Shown in pieces: positions 49,401 to 61,400 of a stretch of DNA of 64,000 nucleotides; position 1 is the first letter of the stretch; each line of letters begins with the position of its first letter. This DNA comes from Argopecten irradians (Eukaryota > Mollusca > Bivalvia > Pectinida > Pectinidae): assembly GCF_041381155.1 (NCBI RefSeq), contig NC_091134.1, positions 64,402,969 through 64,466,968 of the forward strand, read 5' to 3'. Position numbers and translations under genes: made by a program. Under the pieces are notes generated by a model that worked only from the letters and a program-made list of their open reading frames with translations, did not search any database and was not told where the DNA came from.

Positions 49401-52400
49401 TATGGAAACATTGCTGAAAATATCATATTTTTGTACCAGGTTCGTTTCCGGAGCATAACTCTAAAACCAGAAGAGATATTTCCCCGAAACTTCATAGACA
49501 CATTGGTCTTATGGTCTAGTAGTGCCTTTTGCTATTTTAAGGTTTTCACTTTTTGTACTTTTTTCTGTAACCATGGAAACATTGCTGAAAATATCATATT
49601 TTTGTACCAGGTTCGTTTCCGCAGCATAACTGGAAAGCCAGTTGAGACATATATGCAAGGAACTCCATAGGCACATTAGTCTTATGGTCTAGTAGTGCCT
49701 TTTGCTATTTTAAGGTTTTCACTTTTTGTACTTTTTTCTGTAACCATGGAAACATTGCTGAAAATGGAAGATTTTTGTGTAAGAATCGTTTCCGGAGCAC
49801 AACTCTAAAACCAGCAGAGATATTTCCATGAAACTTCATACACACATTGGTCTTATGGTCTAGTAGTGCCTTTTGCTATTTTTAGGTTTTCATTTTTTGT
49901 ACTTTTTCTGTAACCATGGAAACATTGCTGAAAATATCATATTTTTGTACCAGGTTCGTTTCCGTAGCATTACTGGAAAACCGGTTGAGATATGTGCACG
50001 GAACTCCATAGGCACATTAGTCTTATGGTCTAGTAGTGCCTTTTGCTATTTTAAGGTTTTCACTTTTTGTAATTTTTTCTGAACCATGGAAACATTGCTG
50101 AAAATGGAAGATTTTTGTAGCAGGTTCATTTCCGGAGCATAACTCTAAAACCAGCAGAGATATTTCCACGAAACTTCATAGACACATTCTTTTTATGGTC
50201 TAGTAGTGCCTATTGCTATTTTTAGGTTTTCACTTTTTGTGCTTTTTTCTGTAACCATAGAAACATTGCTGAAAATATCATATTTTTGTAGCAGGTTCAT
50301 TTCCGGAGCATAACTCTAAAACCAGCAGAGATATTTCCACGACACATTCTTTTTATGGTCTAGTAGTACCTTTTGCTATTTTTAGGTTTTCATTTTTTGC
50401 ACTTTTTCCGTTACCATGGAAACATTGCTGAAAATATCATGGTAAATGGTAAATGTTACTTTGCAAAACTCCACCCATCTTTGTGTATATAGTCTAATCT
50501 AAATGTCAAGGCTGTATACCTGATTCAACAATTGCAGCCCCGCTCTACTTGAATTATACTCCATCTTTCTTTAGCTCAACTTCCTTTTTCCTGGTTTTTT
50601 TCATACACATAAGTCCCCACAATCAAACTTACTTCAGCTTTGATATCTCCATTGGCGGGGGATCTGAATGACTATGTCCTTGTTATAGATTTGAATGTTG
50701 ACAAAATACCAATCCAAACCAGTCAACCTTAAATTTGGTAGAACAAACATCTATTAAAGAGAAAAGTCTTTCAGTATCTTATTAACCGTAGCTTTCGATA
50801 TAAGTCTTATTTCTATATTACAGACCTATGCTCCTCACATCTCAGGCAGCCAGTCCAAGAGCCCAGCCAAGCGAGCATTGTATAGAAACCAAGAGGAGTC
50901 GATGCATTCCACAGCCTACTATGACTACCCCACAGACAAACCATTCCTCAACGACTACTATGAGGATAATCCCGATAAACTGGTGTCAACATCACCGGAA
51001 AATAACCGATTAGGTGAGTGCTTGACAAACTTCTGTCTAACTGAAAATCAATGGAGTCTAGGTAAGAAAAGTGATGAACAAAGAACCTTATATATATATA
51101 TAGCTAGAATTGGGCAAAGAAGTAATTCTAATAGTGTGGATATTGTCAAATTTTCGAGGCAATCTGCCCCTTTATCAAGACACAAAAAGAACAAATAAAA
51201 TCACATATTAAGGATGGTCACGGACGTTCACAAAAACATCACCAATGAACACATATAGAACATAAAGGTAAACTATAGGGACAATGGCTATGCGTATCCC
51301 TTCTGTCAGTCACTATAGTTAGTTATTTATATATATAGCTAGCATACACTGAAAGACATGTAATACAAGAATAGTATTTGCTGGGAAGACTGATGGAATT
51401 CTAACGCATACTACACTATGTACTAGGATAAGTGCAGATATATGGATAAAAACATCTTCATAAACACAACACATTAATTGTATAAATAAGTCTGTATGTT
51501 GCATCAAGTCTTCTCAATGATCTCTAATTAAAGAGAGATGATCTCGGACCATTTGTCAGGTCTGAAACATTTATGTATACACAGAAATAGTGGATTGTAG
51601 CTATATATAAGGTTATTGTATGTTAAAGAACCTTTATTACAAAGCTATTTTGAAGTGTGATTGTTTCATCTCTACTTTCTTATTTTTTCTAGCGGTGATA
51701 TCAGCACTAAAAAATTTGAGAGAAAAAATCAGGAAGCTTGAAACAGAACGAGCTGCAGCAGAAACAAATCTGAAAAGTTTAGCAGCAGAAACACATAGAT
51801 ATAAAGACATTTTGTCGAAAGAGCCAGAAAATATTGAGCCAGCACAAACTGTCATGTCCCAACAGTCTCAAGGTATAATATCAACCCAAATAATTTGGTG
51901 ATCAAACATTCTGTGTCAATCATTTATAACTGATGCTATGATAGAACTTTTTGTCAAATTGATCCTCCAGCTTTCTCTGACCATGCATCATCAATATAAG
52001 TTTAGAAAGTTCTCTGTCACATTCTCAAACTTTGTTTTGAAATTTCTCTGTCACACTTTTAATTTAAGTGTAGAGATTTCTCTTGAGTTTCAAGCTATGA
52101 TTACATATTTCGTTTCCATATTTTATTTCTAGGATAGATATTTATCTGACAGAAGAAGTCCAGTTCTTTGTCTTATTGTATGTTTGTAATTTAGAGACAA
52201 TATCTACCTTTATTAGAGTTGGAGTCACAGCTGACGGCCGCCGAAACTCGGAGTGGACTACTAGAGAAGCAGCTTCAACACATGAGAAAATTAGTGGAAA
52301 ATGCTGAGTCAGATAAACGAGATGCCGTCACAAGATCAACTTTAATACAGGAGAGACAGCAACGTCAGGAAGAGTTCCAAAAACCTACAATAACCTTTGA

Positions 52401-55400
52401 CCCCCAGGCAGAAAAAATCAGTCATTTAGAACGAGAACAGCTGAAGTTAACTGCTACCCAGACATTAGCAGAGGTAAGCATTGTGTTCCTTATTATAAAC
52501 TAACTTTATGCTTTAATTACGCAAAATCAAAAGTTTAAGTTGAAACACTGGGCAATACTATATTGTACAAATTGTAAACGAAGAAAAATTGATGAAGACT
52601 TCATTTCATTTTGAATGTTTATGGAATATTTTGTGTCAGCTATAAAATGAAATGACATTAACATATAATCAATCTTAGCAGTGTCATTAATTCCAATCTG
52701 ATTAAAATACAGATCCTTATTATCACAACGTTTGATAAGAGGATCTGACAACATCCCATTAGGGGTCACGTCAAGATGATCTTTTGATATGGACAATTAA
52801 ATAGGCATTACAGAGGACTCCACATAATCGAATAACAGTTATTTGAATATTTCGGTTATTTGCATAAATTTCTGCGGTCCCGATTTTTTCCTTCTTTATC
52901 TTTGTTATTTTCAACTCCATGCATTTGAATAGACTTTTACGTGACCTCTGGTTTTTTTAATAAAATATTTGTGAAATTCTAAAAATAAAATAGAATATTT
53001 TTCAATTTTGCAATGTATTTTTAGCGAAATTTGCCGATATATGTTTCAAGATACTTCAATTTTACTAGAAATCATCATGATGACAGATTAACGTTATCGT
53101 ATGGCTTGTTATTTTATGCATGAATCTGCAAAGGTATTCGACGCTGTTATGATTACATCAGCAGCGGTAGATCATTACTTTAGTATAATCACTGACTAAA
53201 AAATCTAATTAAAGTATTTTCACTTTCAAGTATGTTTATTTATTAACGTAACGTACCTTAGTTCGCGATCGGTTGGAGAAACCATGCTTTTTTTACAACA
53301 ATCGCCATTCATGAGTAGTCTCGCTCACGCAGAGTCTTGTTGACTACGACAGGCATGTGCGTTTCAAGCGTCGCGTTGAACGAGACATAAAAGCATGCAA
53401 AGTCGGTATGCAATGACTACTGCAAGTTTCGTACAGTATGTAGGATATAAAAGATACTTGCTACGTTGTTTCATTTCTACTTGAATATGCTTTAATTTCT
53501 GAAATGTTATCAAGCTATAAGCCGTATCGATCAACAATACAGGAAGAATTCTCAAAACACATTTAGGTCAGGGAACGCATGGCTTCATCACCTGCAGCCA
53601 TTTTCGAATTCATACACATGTGTAAAAAACAATACTAGGCCTACTAGTTGATCGGCACTTTGAAGTTAAATCACGATCTTAAGTTCATTTTGCCAGGCAA
53701 ATGTACGTAAATTTATTTATTATTTATGTTCGAATTGCAGACACAAATTCAATCCTGTTTAGTTATTGCATTTGATATCGATCGTTTAGCTGTTTCTCAA
53801 AGATTCATGTGTAGATCTAACGTAAACAAGAATCTAATATTGGAATATTTCTTTGTTATTAAACAATTAAAATCGATTTACAACTTCGAAAATAATTACT
53901 TGTTGTTCGTTTTAAGTGTAAATAATTTACGTGTTTATCAAGTAAACGAAACGATATCTATTTGCCTGTTCACATATATACATAATGTACATATGTCTGG
54001 GGTCAAACGGAGGTGCAAAATGCCATCTCCGCCTATTCGAATAATCCGGTTATTTGCATATTTTCTTCTGGAAAATGACTTATTCAAATAAGCGGAACCT
54101 CTGTACCAGAATCTTGACTGCGGACGAAAAAGTTTGAAAAAGCTGTCCGAATTATTTTCGTGTACATAGACATCTCGTCCAAAGTGCACAACAAAGCTAA
54201 ATGTATATGTATACTGGGACTACATGACGTTATCAATTGATGTAGCAATGTGTAGAAAATGTATTTGATCTGAAGTACATGTGGTAAAAGGTCATCCGAA
54301 CATGACCCTTTATGGGTTGTTGTCAGATCCTCTATTGAACAGAGCGGTTATAAGGATCTGTATTTTAATCAGATTGCATTAATTCAAAATCATATGACAA
54401 TGCTCAGTAGTATGTGTATATTGATCTCAGGAACCAGGAATGTGCAATTTAGCCGACTTCATTAGAATTGATTGATAAAAGGTTTTTCAAGATCAATTGT
54501 TTCCTTATTCCTGATGTTGAAAAATCCATATTGGATTCTTCTTTTTGAGAAAAGTACTTTATGATATATCTTTTTTTAATATCAAGTGCGCTTTTGATTA
54601 ATAGTTCTATATTTGTTCAATAACAAAATTCAAATTCTTTCTTTTTGTGAAAGCCACTCCATCCGTACGTTCAAACATTAAATGCTCTTTTGTATTGGGA
54701 GTTAGAAATGGGTTTTTGACGACATTCATAGCGGTGTTAAGACCCCGCCATTACCTACCGAGTTTGAAGCTAATTTCTATAAGAACTGTCAGTTTAGATT
54801 TAATGTATTGTAGTTATGGCTTTCTGATAGAGAATAATGTGAAGGATGAAATCAATGGTTGAACTACACACGAAGGCCTATCGCACTTGACAGATCGATT
54901 AGATAAAAAAAAAATCTCAATTTCAGATAACTATTACACCTAATTTAATGAGATTTTAGAAAAAAGCTTGATCATTGCAAAACTCCTTTTTTTATTGAAA
55001 TGTACAGTAATTGAAGGATACCAGATTTTAGTTTTTTATTCAGACACACTTCCATTCTATTTAACTAACAATCAAGTGAGCATGCAGATCCTCGGCAGTT
55101 TCTCCTTAACACTGAACTGCATGTATTGAAAGACATTTTATCACACCTTTATGTAAATATGCAATTACATGAATCTCATATATAACTACCGTAATGGAGG
55201 TTTAACAAATTCTATTGGTTTGAAGTCCATACTCAAAATCTCATCTGTCAATTTCCAACTCAACAAGGATGTTTCATTTGCTTTGGGTTTTTTTTTTCAC
55301 AGAACAGTTTACTGTGTAGACCACCTTTTCACAGCAATAAAATGTTTTGAAAATTAAAAAAAAAAAATATCCATTAAATTATGGGTTGAATTTTAGAATA

Positions 55401-58400
55401 TGAAATGAGAAATAAGTTTCAACATGTCAAGCTTGTCCAATATTTAGCTATAGTTAAAAAAGCAGTATATATGATGGGATAAAAGTATGGTAGGTATACC
55501 CCAGTATAATACATGTATATTTATAAAATATGGGTTCCTTTTCACTATTAAATTTGGGAGGGGAGAGGGGATGTAGTAATATAACTGGTTCTATACTATA
55601 AGGCCACATAGTGTTTACTCTTGCTTTGGTATATTTCTAGTTTAATAAGTGTTAATTTATTTGTCATTTACAGATTGTAAATGTAATTAACTTCATTTTC
55701 CTTGTTAAACATTCAGTTTGATTTATTTTCAAATACAGATAAACATTTTTTTTTTTAATTTGTTCATGTATGACAAACAGTTATACAGATGTGATAATCT
55801 ATTTTTACCAGGTACCTCAAATGTACGAATATATTCACTGTGTAAAATCAATTTCCATAATACATTTCCAGCTCATTTGACAGGAGAGAGGTATGGACAT
55901 GTTTCCTTTCAGAATGATTCATGTTCACATTATTTTGGTTTCTGCTGTCCACATTTGATTTATTGATCACATTCAAGTAGAGGTCGCCAGAGGTCAATTG
56001 GAATGGTTGATCCAAACCAAGCCCACACTCAGTCCTTAACATTACCTGTCACCAGTTAGTTAAACATCACTTTTCTGTTATTTTTGAAGTGGGTGCATGT
56101 GTCCCAACAAATTCTTGCTTGACATTATTTAAATATGGATTATAAACAATCAAGCCTTATGATATCTCAATGGTGTCTTTTTATAACCATCTCAAGTGAT
56201 TAGGAAGCATGTACTTAACAAATAGTTGTCCACAGTCATTAATCTTTAACTGGTCTTCAAATGATATATAAAAAAAAAAGCCTACAGTAACAATGTTAAT
56301 GAGAAGCCAGAAGATCATGGAGTTATCTTTTACCTCTTCGTAGACACCGTAGTTAGCTGGTTATAGCTAGTTGTGGAGCATTTTGTTCATTTACTGTCCG
56401 GTTGTGCCATATAAAACTGGGGTAAACAATGCATGGTACTGATTTCAAGTGATGTTTTTAAACGAGTTTAGAGTAGGGCTTCTACTACAGGGTTTGGAAG
56501 GGAGTTCCATGAGCCCACCACTCACTGACTAAATATATTTTGTGTGACTTTAGTCCTTCTCTGTTTCTTAAAGAGTTGTTATTTACATTGCTTGTCTTTA
56601 TCTAGTTTATCTATTCTGTTCAGAATTTTATAGACTTTGATTGCATCGTTCCTTTTACGTCTGTATTCTAAGGTGGGAAGTCCTGATTTTTAAGTCTTGA
56701 ATGATATGGTAGATTTTCAATAGAGTGAACTCTTTTAGTTGAGTTGAGAACATTGAGGAACTTTGTATGTATGACTTAGGGTGAGACAGAACTGTGTTTG
56801 TTACTCTGATCAAGCTTGCTGACATAAACAGTCTAAACAAGTCAAGTGTGGACTATCTGAGTATAAGTACACTTAACCTACTTATACCTACAAGGATTTG
56901 TTAATGACAAACTCACTCCATATCTATTGGGCTTTTAAATAACTCCAAGTTATTACCTGTTTATTCGTAAATGTATACAGAGATTAACTACATCAAATAG
57001 TATTTGTTAATTTTCTATTGTCTGATATATCTGATATTATCTGACAGTACAGGCTAGCACCACAAACAACTAATATGTCCTTTATATGCTTCCACCCTGT
57101 AGCAGGGACATAGTGGTATCTATATGTCCACCCTTCCCGTCTCATCTTGTCCTGTCCCACCCATTCTGTCCACATTGTGTCTCTTGTGTGTTCAGTAGAG
57201 TCTGTAGTCTGATGATATGATAAGAGGATTACAACTGATCAGATCCATACCTATTGAACAGTCTGGGTAAAAATATTGTTTACCTGTGGTTTCTAGTTAG
57301 GATTTATAAATTAACCTACGGCACGATGATGGACATACCTCAGTGGGTTAATTGTGTGTTAATTGTGTTAGTATTTAGGTTACTTATTGATAGTAATGGT
57401 GACATTATGCTTGTTATTGTAATCACTGTCGTAGCAATACTGATGTATAGTGACACATTCTGCAGTGAGAGTCTGTGATATTGATACATGTTGTGTAAAG
57501 ATCAATATGAGTAATGACTGACTTCACTCGGGTGGAAGTGCAAGGCAGGAAATTAAAACTACATTTTGAAAATATTTTCCGTAGTTAGATCTTGTCCATA
57601 AGCATGATCCACTTTTAAAGATCATTTAGAGAACAATCCCCTATGATACCTTGATTGTTATTTCCACAATCTTGTTTTTATCCATTGGCTAGATAATACT
57701 AGATAAAAAGATTATACATATGCAAAAGTTTTAAAGTAATATATCATTTGTCAAAAGATTGGAATATTTACCAACCATGGATATGAAACATCCTCGTACA
57801 TCAGAAATAAATATGTTATATCTATACTCATGTATTCTGATGTATTAATCAATAGGTAAAATCCAGATTTTTAGGTCATGATCGACCTATAGTCATCGTG
57901 ATTTGTCCGTAGTCGTCCGCCGTCTGCCGTCAGTCGTGCGTAAACTTTTTCCTTTAAATTGATACTCCTCCTTAACCGCTAAGCGGATTTCATCCATATT
58001 TGGTGTGAAACATTGGGAAGGACAATCATATTTTATATAAATGAGCCTGGTCCAACCCCTAGGGGCTGAGGGATGGGGCCCCAAAAAGGCGAATTTTCTG
58101 AATTTTAGCTTTAAAATCCTACTCCTTCATCCTTGGATGGATTTCATCCATATTTGGTGTGAAACATCATTGGGGACGGACAATCATATTTTGTATAAAT
58201 GAACCTGGTCCGACCCCTAGGGGCTGAGGGGTAGGGCCCCAAAAAGGTGAATTTTCTTAATTTTAGCTTTAAAATCCTACTCCTCCTTCATCCTTGGATG
58301 GATTTCATCCATATTTGGTGTGAAACATCATTGGGGAAGGACAATCATATTTTGTATAAATGAGCCTGGTCAGACCCCTAGGGGCTGAGATGTGGGGCCC

Positions 58401-61400
58401 CATATTGGGAATTTTTCTTAATTTTAGCTTTAAAATCCTACTCCTCCTTCATCCTAGGATGGATTTCATCCATATTTGGTGTGAAACATCATTGGGGTTG
58501 GACAATCATATTTGTAAAAAATGAGCCTGGTCAGACCCCTAGGGGCTGAGATGTGGGGCCCCATATTGGGAATTTTTCTTAATTTTTGCTTTAAAATCCT
58601 ACTCCTCCTTCATCCTTGGACGGATTATTTCATCCATATTTGGTGTGAAACATCATTGGACAATTGAACAATCATGTTATAAATGAGCCTGGTCCGACCC
58701 CTAGGGGCTGAGGGGTGGGGTCCCATATGGGGAATTTTCTTAATTTTAGCTTTAAAATCCTACTCCTCCTTCATCCTTGGATGAATTTTATCCTTATTTG
58801 GTGTGAAACATCATTGGGGAAACACAATTATATCTTATATAAATGAGTCTGGTCTGAACCCTAGGAACTGAGGCCCCAAAAGGGCAAATTTTCTTAATTT
58901 TAGCTGGCCCACTTCCTGTTTTAAGGTTTCAGTCTCTGATCTCAATGAAAATTGGTTTATAGGGGTTTTAATTGATGCCGAACAACATGCAAACATTTTC
59001 GTCAAGATTTTGGTATTCCAAGATGGCTGCTGGCCCACTTCCTGTTTTTAGTCTCCGATCTCAATGAAAATTGGTCTATAGTGGTTTTATAAGGACAATC
59101 ATATTTTATAAAGGACCGAGGTAAGACCCATGGGGATAGTATGACCGAGGTCCAAAATGGGAGCTTTGCTGAAATTTGGCTTTAAAATCTGACTCCTCCT
59201 TATATTAATCCTTGAATGGGTTTCGACCATATTTGGATGAAGGGTTACCAAGTTTGTTCAACAAATGACATTTACCTATTTCAGAAACTTACGTATTCAA
59301 CTAAGGAGTTCCTTGTATTGTGTATATTAATCGTTAACCAATACTTTATACTGTGACTTTGTTTTTTGTGCCATGAGTCAGATGACCGTTAAGGCCCATG
59401 GGCCTCTTGTTACCTAATATGACCCATGTATAAAAACCACCTGACTTTATAGACCATTTGTTCTTTTTCTCATTGGTGGTCACTATAGACAGGTTGGACT
59501 GTATTTTATTTCCATACTTTCTTTCGGTTTCAGGGTAAGATCAGAGACTTGGAGGAGAAAATTAAAGAAGAGCGACATCAGAGACGGTTAATGTCAGAGA
59601 AGACAGCTGAGGTAGGTGACATTCTATCAGTACAAAATTGATAAACCTTTATTAGGGCATTGTAACTCGTTAGAGATCAGTAAAACAGGACTACTGACAC
59701 TACAGTCATTTGAGTCTGTTACTCGTTTGATTTTAGAACCATGGTCAAAAATTGTGTTTTCTTCATTGAAAAATTCTTTTGATCATTCAGCATATTTAAA
59801 AGCAAAATTATCTCTTATATTTGCAGTATTTTCAACATAGACTGAATTGCTATTCATATTTACTGTATTTATCAAATGATCTTTTTCTATGCTTAGCTGG
59901 AGACAGAGGCAAAAACAAACAGAATACTAATGCATGCTGGTGCAATGAATGAGAAGAGACCAACGTCAGTGCGTACGAAGAAAGTAAAGAAAAAGAAAAA
60001 ATCAGCCTCAAACAAAAAGCAAAAGACACAGCCTGCTGAACCAGAACCAGAACGACGCCGAGAGGCCCTCAAACACTATAGACTAAACCTTGCTGACATT
60101 CCTTTTGTAGCTGGCAAGGTCAGTATGTGTCAAAGTCAAATAACAAATTCCTATCATTGACTCTTTATGATTTGATCATTTTTTTGATGTAAACAAAAAT
60201 ATTTCCGCTGTAATATGGATGTGATTTCCAATGGAGTGGAAAAAACCAGCATTTTAAAAACTTTGAATATGCCATAATTCATTTTACCATAAATTTAGTG
60301 TTCATTCCTTTATTAGGTCATTTGACCCGAAGGGTCAGGATGACCTATAGTCATCGTGATTTGTCCGTCGTCGTCCGCCGTGCGTCGTGCGTAAATTTTT
60401 TCCTTTAAAATGCTACTCCTCCTTAACCGCTAAGCAGATGTCATCCATATTTGGTGTGAAACATTATTGGGGAAGGACAATCATGTTTTATATAAATGAG
60501 CTTGGTCCGACCCCTAGGGGCTGAGGGGTGGGGCCCCAAAAGGGCGAATTTTCTTATTTTAAGCTTTAAAATCCTACTCCTCCTTCATCCTTGGATGGAT
60601 TTCATCCATATTTAGTGTAAAACATAATTGGGGAAGGACAATCATATTTGATGTAAATGAGCGTGGTCCAACCCCTATGGGCTGTGGGGTGGGGCCCCAA
60701 ATGGGCAAATTTTCTTAATTTTAGCTTTAAAATCCTACTCCTCCTTCATTCTTTGATGGATTTCATCCATATTTGGTGTGAAACATTATTGGGGAAGGAC
60801 AATCACATTTTAAATAAATGAGCTTGGTCCGACCCCTAGGGGCTGAGGGTTTGGGGCCCCAAAAGGGCAAATTTTCTGAATTTAACTTTAAAATCCTACT
60901 CCTCCTTCATCCTTTTGATGGATTTCATCCATATTTGGTGTGAAACATCATTGGGGACGGACAATCATATTGTAAATGAGTGTGGTCCAACCCTTAGGGG
61001 CTGAGGGGTGGGGCCCCCAAAGGGCAAATATTCTTAATTTTAGCTTTAAAATCCTACTCCTCCTTCATCCTTGGATGAATTTCATCCATATTTAGTGTAA
61101 AACATAATTGGGGAAGGACAATCATATTATAAATGAGCCTGGTCCGACCCCTAGGGGCTGAGGGGTGGGGCCCCAAATGGGGAAATTTTCTTAATTTCAG
61201 CTTTAAAATCCTTCTCCTTCATCCTTTGATGGATTTCATCCATATTTGGTGTGAAACATCATTGGGGACGGACAATCATATTTTATGTAAATGAGCGTGG
61301 TCCGACCCCTAGGGGCTGAGGGGTGGGGCCCCAAATGGGGAAATTTTCTTAATTTTAGCTTTAAAATCCTACTCCTCCATCCTTCGATGAATTTTATCCA

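Noticed and set aside
47045..50082. Many 60-90 aa frames such as MFVAKFGHNPCRTLGQ and FCNHGNIAENIIFLYQV
   Set aside because: They recur once per array unit in families A and B and are not genes.
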